Assembly: GCA_000729835.1 (NCBI GenBank)
Contig: JFHB01000258.1
Span: 1-39,801 of the forward strand
Direction of reading: 5' to 3'
Source: Atkinsonella hypoxylon
Taxonomy: Eukaryota; Ascomycota; Sordariomycetes; Hypocreales; Clavicipitaceae
Length of the DNA: 39,801 nucleotides
The position numbers and the translations under genes were made by a program. Positions within the stretch are counted from its first letter, which is position 1; every line of letters begins with the position of its first letter. Under the pieces are notes generated by a model. It saw nothing but the letters and a program-made list of their open reading frames with translations, made no database searches and was not told the DNA's origin. Positions 1 to 11,000 of the stretch are shown in pieces.

Positions 1-376
1 GGTTAAAGACCTAGTCTGTTATATAGCTCCTCTGTTACGCCTCTCTTACGTTAGCTAGAAGCTAGTTGTAATACCACGCACCCCCTAAGGATCTATTGCC
101 TTATTAGCCCAGGTTGGACCCCCCTGCCGCCCTAGGACTTAACCCGCCTAGAAGCTGTTCTGCGCTAGTTCGAACCTGTAACCTTAAGGTAACTTGTACA
201 AATGTTATAGAGTAGCCCAATTGGGCTATAGCGGATGCCTGCGCACTCCATATAGGCGTTAGCCCAATCCCCTACCTAACCCCTACGGCAAAAGGATACG
301 TATTGTACAAGTCGTGTGACTCTTGTACAATTGGCATCTATATTACAAGACTAGGTCAAAGACCTAGTCCGTTACA
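1..376 (-). mobile_element. Small LTR element X, TRIM-like, cut by window edge
   Basis: The first 23 bases repeat at 354-376 with 3 differences, all C/T. On the minus strand this reads as an LTR start at 376 (TGTAACGGACTAGG) and a second LTR start at 23. The first LTR would run 376 to 177, where it ends GGTTACA, giving 6-bp inverted ends TGTAAC/GTTACA. The internal part (176-24) is only about 153 bp and has no coding capacity. A purine-rich stretch (AGAGGAG) lies next to the second LTR start. It sits inside element L. The far LTR and its target duplication are outside the window, so full structure is inferred. GC content is higher than in neighbours, so RIP has touched it little. Confidence 0.45.
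177..376 (-). repeat. Putative LTR of element X (200 bp)
   Basis: The ends TGTAACC and CGTTACA form inverted termini typical of an LTR. Inside are three copies of the palindrome TTGTACAA (194-201, 303-310, 323-330), a perfect 16-bp palindrome (213-228) and a 9-bp inverted repeat with a 3-base loop (349-369). Confidence 0.45.
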
Positions 377-379
377 ATA

Positions 380-1110
380 GGCAACAGACTATTATTAGGT
401 GTAATATCCTTAGAAAAATATATATATAAATTAAATAGGTTTGCAATTATATAGTTAGCCTTAAGCCCTTTATTATACTAGAGATAAGCAACCTTCTGAT
501 TTTTCTAGATTATAACGAATTTATCTAAATAGTTATAGGCTACTATTTGTTCCTAGTTAGTTGTGCTAAGTAATGTATCTAGGATAAAGTTGGATTTTAA
601 GTATATATAGTAAGCAGTAGCCTTTTTATTAGCTAGTACCTCCTTCTATTTAACTAGAATATACTTCTACGATTTTAGCGGAATTATTACAGCTTATACT
701 GCTGTTATATTCTAATGTAAAATCTTTAAAATTAGCTAGAAGATACCTATTTCTATAACTATATTATAAATAGACCTAATAGTAGCTTTAGGGCAAATAA
801 AATCGATTTTAACACTATAATTATAGAGAAAGGTTAAACCTAGAAGGAGCTTTAGCTCTAAGTTACTTATTATATTAGCTGTAACTATAAAATAGCTAGT
901 TATAGGCACACTATATATAGATCTAAGGATATAGAAGTTAAATATAGCTATCTTAGAGATATAGAAGAACAATTGCACTTTAGTAACTAGTTTTAGCTCT
1001 ATTTTTGCCTATTTTATATTCTAACTAAACTAAGTTAACTATACTTTATTAATTAGCACTAAAGAGGTTTTAGTATCTAGGTAGATCTAATATAATAGTT
1101 CTTTATTATA
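380..1110 (-). pseudogene. Retropepsin-like domain of element L
   Basis: On the minus strand a frame opens with LDTKTS at about 1063-1080, matching the aspartic protease active-site motif LDTGAS after G-to-A changes in the glycine codon. It continues with beta-strand-rich sequence and a LLLGLTFL segment around 840-815, which corresponds to the hydrophobic I/LLG motif that follows the flap in retropepsins. A stop-free stretch of 80 codons (978-736) lies in the same frame as the active-site Asp codon. Stops elsewhere are at former Gln or Trp codons. It follows Gag in frame order. The expected role is maturation cleavage of the Gag-Pol polyprotein. It is not functional. Assignment rests on the two motifs and position, not on a database search. 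Confidence 0.55.
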
Positions 1111-1559
1111 GAATTAAATAGGAATCTTTAGGAAGGAATTTAACTTTAAAATACTAGATTTAATAAGCTATAGCTTTATAACTACTTTAACTACTTACTC
1201 TATTTAGATTCTTTATAAATTCTTTTAGTTTACCTTTATTTAAACCTTTTTCTTTTACTTTTCTTTACTTTTAGTAAAATAGGTTTTAATAAAGTTAGAT
1301 TTTAGGCTAATTAGTAGTTCCTTAGTATTAACTGTTTCTTCTTCTTCTATTAGCTAGTATCTATAGCTTTTAAGGTACTTTTTATAGTCTTTCTAGTTAG
1401 ATTTATCTTTAAACGTTATTATATAGATATATTCCTTATTATTCTATAGTAAGCTCTATTATTAAAAACGTTAAAGCTACTAAGAATACTATAGCTTTAG
1501 CTAATAATTCTAGCTAGCCTCTAAATCTTAGTTCTACTAAAGCTAGAGTTACTACTCTC

Positions 1560-2990
1560 TTAATAGCTAATTCCTTTAGTTTTATAGTAGATATTAAGTA
1601 TAATTATTCTAGTAATTTTTATAGAATAAAGGTTAAAACTAAAATTAACTATTACTTCTATTCTAGTTAGTTTAGTTACCTTAAGCTGCCTTATTGTTTT
1701 TAGAGTTCTTATTATTAAATTTACTTTAAGTGTAGTAAATATTAATACCTTCCTTATAGTCTTCTAACTTTTATTGTTTTCTTAGATTCTTAAAGCATTC
1801 TTATAGATCCTTAACCTTATTATCTACTATAGTAATATATATAGATCTTAGGTCTTTTACTATTAAAATTAAGTATAGCTATTATAATTCTAGGTATAGC
1901 TTATAATAGAGTCTTAAAAGAAGCTAAAGATTAGTAGTTTTACTATTTATATAGATATATTAGAATACTTTAGAGGTAAATTCTCTAAATAATTTTTCTT
2001 TAATTATATTTTACTCTATAAACTTAGCTAAATCTAGCTATATTATTATATTCTAGATCTATATACTAAATTCTTTATAAATAGTAGTGTAAATAGAGTT
2101 TAAACTGCTAAAAATAGCTGTTTTTTTATAGTAATTTAGATACTGCCTATACTATATTAATATATTCCCTTTAAAGAGAGTTTAGAGCTTAATGTAAATA
2201 GCTTCTTAGGCATTAATTACACTATAGCTATAGTAGTCTTTAACAGCTTAAATCTATAGCTCTATATTATAGAAAATAGTATACTTTTCTTTATATAAAA
2301 TTAGCTTATAGATATTTCTATTGTTAAAAGGTTTAAAGTAACTAATATTAATAATCTTCTATATAGAATCTATTTATTCCTTAGGGGTTTAGAACTATAT
2401 ATTGCTCTAGTTATTCTATTCTTAATGTAGATTTAGCCTTTTATTCACTAGATTTAGCTAAAGATTATTATTTCTAATATAGTATAGTGCCTATTAATTT
2501 ATATACTAATATTTAAAGTTACTAAATACTTAATTCTAGTCTTTTTTAGTATTTTAGCTCTTTTTAGCCTTACTATTATAGTATTACTTTAATAGATTCT
2601 TTAGAAATTATAGTAGCTTTTATTCTTTTAGAAAAGTACTAAAGTGTTTAAGGTATCTCTATATTATATAGTTTCCTTTACCTAGAGGTTACTTTTAACT
2701 TTACTTTTAGTTTTAGTTATCTTTTAGAAGTAAGTAAGAATTAGAAGCTTTTTATCTATAATCCTTAAGCTAAAAGCCTTATTAGGTATAGTATTATCTA
2801 TTGTATTTATCCTAAGGCTTAAGTATAGTCTTTATCTTTTAGGCTAAGTATTATTACTTTACCTAAAGAGCAGTAATTTTATTATTTAATTCTCTCTATA
2901 ATTTACTAATTTTATTAATTAATTCTTCTCTAATTCTACTAATTTACCTACTAATTTCTATAGAAAAACCTATAAGCTATTTTAGTAAGA
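1560..2990 (-). pseudogene. Gag-like protein of element L
   Basis: A long minus-strand frame with no interruptions other than TAA/TAG stops that fit CAA/CAG Gln codons. The N-terminal part (about 2960-2830) is heptad-like and charged (SRIREELINKISKL), suggesting a coiled coil. The middle (about 2350-1850) is helical with aromatic and hydrophobic residues, as in retrotransposon capsids. The C-terminus (about 1740-1600) is Asn/Gln/Lys-rich and low complexity (FNNKNSKNNK). No clear CCHC knuckle is visible. It lies between the LTR/leader and the protease domain, the expected place for Gag. The family is not recognised with certainty; function is inferred from position and composition. Confidence 0.45.
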
Positions 2991-3704
2991 GGTTCCCTTT
3001 TTTAAGTAAATTTACTACTTTCTTTACTTTATACCTTAGCTTAAAGGTATAAAACCTTTAGTAAGCCTATAAAAGCAGTAAGATTTTAGCTAGTTCTTTA
3101 ATTAATAAGTTCTTTCTAGCAGTTTAAGGTATATTTAATAGATCTAGGTTCTTAGTAAGTAGTGTAAATCTAGATCTTTATACTTACTTTCCTTTAATAT
3201 TCTAGGTAGAACTAGCACTAGCTTTATAGATAGTATCTCTTAAGCTATTAGATCTAGATAATCTAGCCTTAGCTTTTCCTTTTAGTATTACTATTAGTAA
3301 ATCTATAAGAAGTTTAGTAGATTTAGCCTTATTAATAATTCTATTAACCTACCTCTATATCTACTATACTATAGAAGTATTAATAGTATTTTAGTAAAAA
3401 GGTAGTTCTACTAGCTTAAGTTAGTTATATAATTTAAGCTATTTATTAATAAATTTATAGTAAGTAAGATAAAGTAGTAGGCTTCTTTTCTTTTAAGGTA
3501 TAAGATCCCTTTTTTAAATCTAGAAATCTAGATTTTAGCAGTAAAATTTATAGAATTAGTATATAGTTTTAAGTTCTTTATTAGTAAAAAGAATATAGTT
3601 TTTTTTACTAAGCTCCTTCTAAAGTTACTCTATCTTAAATATTACAATTTTAGCTTTTTAAGCTTAAGGAGGGTTAGCAACAATTAGAAGTAATTACTAC
3701 TACT
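2991..3704 (-). other. Leader of element L
   Basis: The stretch between the Gag-like frame and the LTR. No convincing coding frame or recognised primer-binding site. Its right part (about 3366-3704) is closely repeated at 39314-39652, so it belongs to the L family. Confidence 0.5.
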
Positions 3705-3947
3705 TATTACAGTAGAATCTAATATAGGTTTATTAGAAGTAACAATAGGTTATTAGATTTAATAGGTTATATAAAGATTTATAAGAGGAGTTATAAGAGT
3801 TACTGTAGAGAGCATCTAGTAATAGTATTTTAGTAAATAATAGTTAATTGTTTAATCTAACTACCTAAGTGTTGCTTCTAACTACTTATACATAATTGCG
3901 GTTACGTGCACTAGTGACCTGCGGGTCTGTATAATTATCCCGTAACA
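3705..3947 (-). repeat. LTR of element L (243 bp, 5' LTR)
   Basis: It reads TGTTACGGGAT...CTGTAATA on the minus strand and matches the LTR at 39071-39313, also 243 bp, and the partial one at 39653. The outer end (3890-3947) keeps CpA, TpG and CpG, while the inner half is RIP-mutated. It abuts element A leader sequence at 3948. Confidence 0.8.
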
Positions 3948-3974
3948 GTTAAATTAGCTATTAAAACCCTTAAA

Positions 3975-6900
3975 ATAGCACTAAAAGGAATAGGTAAGGG
4001 AAAGAGCACAAGCCCTGAACGGGGTAGTAGTTCTAGTACACCAGCTACAGCTGCTACTAGCTTTCCTAGTCCAGCAAGGTCCCCCCCTTAGCCAGTAGAT
4101 TCCTCTTCTAATGAAGAAGATTATACAGCTAAGAAGGCTCTAAAGGAAGCTAGATTAGCTTCTAAAAGAGTAGTGTAAGTCTATAATGTGCAAGCTGATC
4201 TAAAAGCTTAAATAGATAAGCAACAAGAGACCCTAAATAGATTTATTAGGCATAGTGAAGCAAAACAAAGCCAAAATGAAGGTAATATAGCTAATTTACT
4301 AAGTAAATTAGATACTATAATTACATCTATAGGTAATCTCTCTATAGAATCTCCCTTTAAGGTAGTAGATCCTGTTACTTCTAAGACTTCTAAAGTCTCT
4401 TTTAAAGTCCCTAAACCTTCTAGTTCCTCTAATAGTGCTACTTTTCTGCCTGCTTTTAATAAAGGCACTATAAAAGAGTTAAATAAGAAGGTCTACTCTA
4501 TTCTAGAGGCTGCTAAGCTAAAAGGCCCTGAAAATTTTAAACAGTAGAAGCAAGCTTTAACTATTTAATTTAGGGCACTAGGATTCCCTTAATTTATTAA
4601 TAATCCTAGTATAGCTAGTACTTTAGTAGATTTAGAACAAGCTATTATCCTTATAATTATAAGAGATAGTTGCCAATCTAGACCTCAAGCTGCTATAAGC
4701 TGGCATAAGTCCCCTATAGATGCCTATAACGTTCTAGTTAGGCAATATTTGTAGAGTGCTAAAATATAACGTAGTACGCTGTATACTAGTTATTACAACT
4801 TATTGTTTTCGAACTATAAGGGATCTTTAGAGGCCTTTAATGCTGAATTTAATAATTTACTAGCTAGATTACAGCTCTATAGTATAGCTATTAATCCTAT
4901 TGACTAGGTAAATTATTATATTAATGCTTTAAAGAAGACCTTCTCTAGCTAAGCTAAAAGGCAGCAATATTCTATTAGAGCTGCTAGAGCATAAGGTCTA
5001 TCTGTAAAAATGCTGAATTTACAGTTCCTTATAGCTAACTTATTAGAAGAATAAAGAGATAAAAGCTCCTCTATATCTAAGGCTCTTAGTTATAAAGCTT
5101 CTAATTCTAATAGTTCTAATAATAATAAAGCTAACTAAGGAAAGAATCCTCCTAATTAGAAGAAGAATTCCGATTCTAATTCTAACGATTCTAATGCCTC
5201 TAAAGAAAAACATATAGATAAAGCCTCTAAGAATAAGAAGAAGTAGAAGGGCCGAAGAAGAAGTAACAAAAACTCTAGGAATAAGGATAAAGAAGCTGCT
5301 TTTGCTATAGGTTGCTATAACCTATCTACTAGCAACTAGGATACTATAGATTCCAATAGTGAATCTAGCAGTTCTAGTAGTAATAATTCTTACGATTTAG
5401 ATATAGAATCTACTACTAGTGATACTAGTACTACTAGTAATAATACCCCTTCTTTTAACTATTCTAATAGAATAATTAAAAACTCCTTACTATACGATAC
5501 AGGTTCTACCTGTTATATAGTTAACAATAAAGCATTTTTTAGGACTTTTAAGCCTATAAAAAAGGGTAAAACCGCGCCTATTGCTACTAGAGAAGGTCCT
5601 ATTTATCCTAAAGGACAGGGAACTGCTGTATTCTAGGTACTAGTTAGTATAAATCTAGCTAAATACAGGCCTTTAGCTCTAAAGGATGCTCTGTATTGCC
5701 CAGGTTTAGATACCAACCTAATTAGTGGTCTAAAGCACTATTTAACAGGGGGCACTCTCCTTAGAAATCAGCTATTTCTAGCTAATAGAAGCTGCTGTAG
5801 GCTTCTAAATCCCAAAAAGTATAGTTTCTTTCTACAGCTTAAGGGGCAAGAGACCCCTAAAGTGTGTAAAAACTACGCTAATCTCTCTTATATAGGATTT
5901 AGTAGTTATAATGGCAATTATAATACTAGTTATCCTATAGAGGTTTAAATCCCTTAACAGCCTAGTTTTAATCTAGAGGAATATAGCTAAATTGAGGAAT
6001 TATCTAATTTTAAAGAAGATAATACTAATAACAATGCTATAGAGCTATTAGCCCTAGTTCCTAAACGGGCTCCTAGTTAGATTCCTTCTAATAATAGGGA
6101 TTTAGAAGGTCTAAATCCTAAGTTGCTGGATATTAGAGGAAGTAGCCGTCTAGATCCCTTAAACGAGGCCTGTAGTTCTTAAGAGATCTAGCAAGATAGG
6201 GAGCAACAGGAAGCTAGCTCTAATGATAATTCTAGTAGTAATCCTACTGCTTCTTCTTCCTATAAGAAGCTCCTAGAATTAGCTGCTACTTAGTACGTTA
6301 GATTAGGGCATATAGGACTCCCTTTACTAAAGAAGACTGCTTCTATTACTAAAGGTATTCCTAATTTTACAAAAATTAAGAAAAAGGATTTTAACTGCCT
6401 AGCTTGCAACTAAGCTAAAGCTGTTAGAAGACCTAGTAAGTATGCTATTCCTAATCCCCCTAGATGTTTAGATATTATAGAGGGAGATACCGTTAAAATA
6501 GAGCCTATACTGCACAATAAGAGGCCTTTAGTTCTTTTTTTAATTAATAGAAAATCACAGTATAAGTGGTCTTTTAATCTAGCTAATAAAGAGAGTTCTA
6601 CTCTTTATAGCTGTATTAAAGGCTTCTTTAAGGAATTAAAGAACTAGTATAACTGCTACCCTAAACACCTTTATTTTAATAGTAGTATAGAAATTAATAC
6701 TAGGTTGTAAGCTTAGCTATCTTTAAAGGGTATTTGCTTTAGCACCTCTTGCCCCTATATTTACAAACAGAATAGGCTAATAGAGAGAGCTATAAGGGTA
6801 CTTCTAGACCGTTTGCGTGCTACCCTATAGTGGTTACAATTACCTCTATATCTATATTCTTACATCCTTCCTGCTATAGTGGATTTAGTTAATACTACTG

Positions 6901-7154
6901 CAAATAGTACTAAACTACTAAGTCCTAAACAGCTATATCTAGCTGATTTAGAGCCTTCTAAGACCTATAAGCCTGATTTTACCAAAATAAGGGCTATAGG
7001 CTCCTATTGCGAAGTTCTAATTCCTTTAGAACAACGATCTAGGTTGCAGAAGCTAGCTAAAAGAACTATTCCTGGTAGACTTTTAGCTACGCTAGGTTCT
7101 AATGTATATCTAATATACATCCCCTCTAAACGAGCTGTTATAAAGACTAGCTTC
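3975..7154 (+). pseudogene. Copia Gag-protease-integrase polyprotein, 5' block of A
   Basis: One frame runs from 3975 to the B insertion. The start codon is ATA here, where copy B has ATG, a RIP loss. Gag covers about 3975-5300, with an Asn/Ser/Lys-rich tail. The protease active site LYDTGSTCYIV is at about 5490-5525 and keeps its catalytic Asp. The integrase zinc region has LRLGHIG near 6305 and CLACNQAK near 6400, fitting HHCC. The catalytic core has Asp in EGDTVKIEP (about 6480), a second site now YFNSS (about 6670, Asp likely changed to Asn) and a Glu in LIERAIR (about 6780). The last part is stop-free from 6879 to 7154. The frame then runs into the LTR of B and stops. Stops elsewhere are at Gln or Trp codons. 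Confidence 0.85.
7150..7154. repeat. Left target-site duplication of element B (GCTTC)
   Basis: GCTTC occurs here and at 14988-14992. In the uninterrupted copy B the same site is present once (10143-10147, reverse). Three T residues separate it from the TG of the LTR. Confidence 0.75.
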
Positions 7155-7157
7155 TTT

Positions 7158-7849
7158 TGAAAATAATAGGGATTATAGGACTAGATATCTAAGAGGGTAG
7201 TAGTCTCTTAGATTTAGCACCTATAATTGCTCCTAGCAATTATCACGTAGTAGAAGCAGCAGCGGCCTAAATCAAGCTGTAGTGTATAGTATAGATTACG
7301 TAGAGGCAGTAGATAACTATAATAATAGTGGTATCTTATATTGAGAGCGCTGTAACGAACAAGTGAGGGTAGGATCTTGAATCTTTCTAGTCCCTTATAG
7401 ACCTTCTGACTATATTAGCGGGCTGTAGTTACTAAAAGGGGCTTATAAGCTACTTTATAATTTCTGCAAAAAGATTTACTATATAAAAACAAAAAAATCG
7501 ACTTACAGCTATACAAACGAGACGCTTATATGCACAATTTAACAAATTCTACTAATAACAAGCAACCCTTATAAGCAACTCTATCTAACAATTATACTAT
7601 TAGATAGCCCTAATTCTTAGCTTTTAAATAGTATACTTCTTGAATTTCTACTATTGCTAGTTGTAGAGAAAATCGCAGTTAAAGTTAACTATAGGTTAGG
7701 CAACTTTGCCTTAGTTAAATCTAGATGTTTGCATCTAGTAACAACGATATCTCTACTAAAAATCAACGTAACAAGACCTAATAAGGGTTACGTAATAGAG
7801 CAACTAGTAGGCATAAAAATAGGCTATACAGGGTAGCTTATTTTTAACA
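7158..7849 (-). repeat. 3' LTR of element B (692 bp)
   Basis: It reads TGTTAAAAATAAG...ATTATTTTCA on the minus strand. It is nearly identical to 14296-14987 and to the LTR of A at 37636-38327, all exactly 692 bp. Differences are C/T and G/A transitions. A 60-codon antisense open frame (7654-7836) is shared by all three copies; I treat it as a by-product of LTR identity. Confidence 0.92.
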
Positions 7850-7860
7850 CTCCCTCTAGA
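7850..7860 (-). promoter_or_regulatory. Polypurine tract of element B
   Basis: On the minus strand TAGAGGGAG directly precedes the LTR start TGTTAAAA. The same tract precedes the LTR of A at 37627-37635. It primes plus-strand DNA synthesis in LTR elements. Confidence 0.75.
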
Positions 7861-8059
7861 AATGTAAGAAGTAACTAGTTCTATAAGCAACTTAGCTCCT
7901 TTAAAGGATATCTAAGTTAGAATCAACTAACGAAATACAGTACTAATAACAGGACTAAATAACATAACTAATTCTAGTAATTCCAGGGTAGTTATAGTTA
8001 AATATAACTAGTTGTTGTTAATTGTTTTTGTTGTTTTCGATTTTTAACTATTTTTTCGT

Positions 8060-11000
8060 TGCTTTTCGATTTTTTAAGTGTTTTTGTTGCTTTTATAAGC
8101 TAGCTAGAAAGCTCTAGTAACTTAATAAATTGTTAATACTTTTAAATAGCAAGAGGCTTAGTTAGGCTATCTGCTAGCATCTAATTTATATTAATATAAC
8201 TAACCTTAGCTATACCTTTACGAATCTTTTCCCTAATGTAGTTAAACTTTAAAAGGGTATGCTTAGTTCTACTATATAACGTTAAGTTGTAAGCAGTAAC
8301 TATAGCGCCTTAATTATTACACCTAATAGGAATAGGAGGGGTTAAAGGCAGCTTTATCTCCTTAAAAAGGCTGTAGAGCCACTCTAATTCCCTAATAGCT
8401 TTAGATAATGCATTAGATTCTGCTTCTAAAGTGGAAAGAGCAATAGTACTAGCTTTCTTCGATTTCTAGCTAATAGGTCCACTAGCTAGCTTATATAGAT
8501 AAGCATAGGTTGATTTAGAAGAGACTTTATCACTAGCAAAATCGCTATTGCAATAACTAAGGAGGGTCTTAAGTACTTCTTTAGAGCTAGAAGCTTTAGA
8601 AGAAGACCCTAGTGGTATAGAATGCTTATAAATAATAGTAAAGCTTCTAGTACCACTTAAGTACCTTAGGAGGTGCTTAGAGGCGTTTAGGTGCTCTATA
8701 TAGGGCTTAGCTAGGAAGGTTAATAGCTACTGAACAGAAAAAGCAATATTAGCTCTAGTTAGCAACATTAGGTATATTATAGTGCCTATTATGCTCTAAT
8801 AAAGCTTATAATTGGATTTTAAGAGGAGTTCTGTAACTAGTTGCTTTAGAATTCCCGGCTGTATAGAGATAGAAGCTAGCTTAGCATCTAGCATTTTGAA
8901 TCTTTCTAGGGCTTTAAGGATGTATTAAGATTAGTGGATTTTAATAGACCTTTTAGACCTATTACGGGTGATTTATACACCTAGAAAGAATTCTGCTGGT
9001 CCTCTATCTTCTATTAGATAAGCTTAATTTAGTAGCTTTTTAAGCTTATTAATATATTGTAAATTAGGCCTAATTAGAAGACAGTTATCTACATAAGTAG
9101 CAATATATATAGATGTAGCTGGGTTATAAAAGACTGCTGGGTCTAATATAAGAGGTTTAAATCTATACTTTTAAAGTAATTCTGTTAGAATTTGCTGCTA
9201 TTCTCTAGGACTTTACTTTAGACTATAGAGGGATTTTTCTAGCTTAATTACTTGCTCTTTAGAGGGCTTGTAATTACAGCTTTTTAGTAGCTTAGCTACT
9301 AATAGCGTTGCTTCTGCAAATTCAACGAATCTATCTAGGATTTCTATATAAATAGCTTCCTTTAGCTTGCTATTTAGAAACGCTCCTATAAAGTCGATTT
9401 GCTTAACTTCCTAGTTATTAAAAGCTGCAAGAGCTAATAATATACGCTAGCTAGGAGGAATACTAGTTGCAGCAAAGGTCTCTAGATAGTCTTAACCTTC
9501 TATTTGTATAAATCCCTTAGCAACAAGGCGGGCCTTATATTTAATAGAATTATTTTCTTTATCCTTTTTAAGCCTATAAACAAGCCTATTCTTTAGAACT
9601 CTTCGGCCCTTAGGTACTTAGTCTTTCCCTATAAATTTAAAGGTTCTAGCAGCTAATAGCTGCTTAAATTTGCTATAGGTAGCTTCTATTTAATGCTGCT
9701 TAGCAGAGCTTTTTAGGGCTTACTTCTACGTATTAGGAAGTTTATCCTTATTACTATTAGAAGTAATAGCTGCTTTAGTCCTTGCCTTAAAGCATAGATC
9801 CTTAATTAAGGAAAATATATCTCTATCTAAATCTATAGCATTAGCATTAGCTTTAGCTTCTATAGGTTCTATATTAGCCTAAGGGGCTTCTATAGATATA
9901 GGGGCTTTAGGGGCCTCTATAGCTTCTATAGGGTTGCTTAGTAGAAGAGCTTGATTTTCTACAGGTTCTAGTGGATGATTTAGTACATCTAGATAACTAG
10001 GATAAGGATACTTAGGAGTATAATTATCTTCTAATTGCTGCTAGTTATTGATTTCTCCCTCTAAAGGATTATCTACTATAGAACTAATAGGAACCTTAGG
10101 GATGCTCTATAAAATAGGACCTATTCCTTCTATAATTTTAACGAAGCTAGTTTTTATAACAGCTTGTTTAGAGGGAATATATATTAGATATACATTAGAA
10201 CTTAGCGTAACTAAAAGTCTACTAGGAATAGTTCTTTTAGCTAGCTTCTGCAACCTAGATCTCTGTTCTAATAGGATTAAAACTTCGCAATAGGAGCCTA
10301 TAGCCCTTATTTTAGTAAAATTAGGCTTATAGGTCTTAGAAGGCTCTAAATTAGCTAGATATAGCTGTTTAGGACTTAGTGGTTTAGTGCTATTTGCAGT
10401 AGTATTAACTAAATCTACTATAGCAGAAAGGATGTAAGACTATAGATATAGAGGTAATTATAACTACTGTAGGGTAGCACGCAAACAGTCTAGAAGTACC
10501 CTTATAGCTCTCTCTATTAGCCTATTCTGTTTGTAAATATAGAGGCAAGAGGTGCTAAAGTAAATACCCTTAGAAGATAGCTAAGCTTGCAACCTAGTAT
10601 TAATTTCTGTACTACTATTAAAATAAAGGTGTTTAGGGTAGCAGTTATACTGGTTTTTTAATTCCTTAAAGAAGCCTTTAATACAGCTATAGAGAGTAGA
10701 ACTCTCTTTATTAGCTAGATTAAAAGACTACTTATACCGTAATTTTCTATTAATTAGAAAAAGAACTAGAGACCTTTTATTGTGCAGTATAGGCTCTATT
10801 TTAACAGTATCTCTCTCTATAATATCTAAATATCTAGGGGGGTTAGGAATAGTATACTTACTAGGTCTTCTAATAGCTTTAGCTTAGTTGTAAGCTAGGC
10901 AGTTAAAATCCTTTTCCTTAATTTTTGTAAAATTAGGAATACCTTTAGTAATAGAAGCAGTCTTCTTTAGTAAAGGGAGTTCTATATGCCTTAATCTAAC

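Larger units (their letters stand above)
377..3947 (-). mobile_element. LTR retrotransposon L (partial): 5' LTR, leader, Gag, protease
   Basis: A minus-strand LTR element inserted in the leader of element A. From right to left it has a 243-bp LTR (3947-3705), a leader, a Gag-like frame (about 2990-1560) and a retropepsin-like domain (about 1110-380). It is then interrupted by element X at 376, and reverse transcriptase and integrase would lie beyond the left window edge. RIP is heavy throughout except in the outer tens of bases of the LTR. Because the protease follows Gag and no integrase is seen before it, Ty3 or Ty1 class cannot be fixed; the protease resembles that of fungal Ty3/gypsy elements. 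A second fragment of the same family lies at 39314-39801. Confidence 0.7.

Noticed and set aside
4208..4468. 86-codon minus frame, and its counterpart 12833-13096 on plus
   Set aside because: Antisense shadow of the copia Gag frame, which runs on the other strand with clear continuity in both copies.
7654..7836. 60-codon open frame, also at 14792-14974 and 37649-37831
   Set aside because: It lies antisense in three copies of one LTR. Its conservation follows from LTR identity; there is no known domain and no extra conservation over the rest of the LTR.
10048..10293. 81-codon plus frame
   Set aside because: Antisense to the integrase/linker region of B, whose minus-strand frame is established by domain order.
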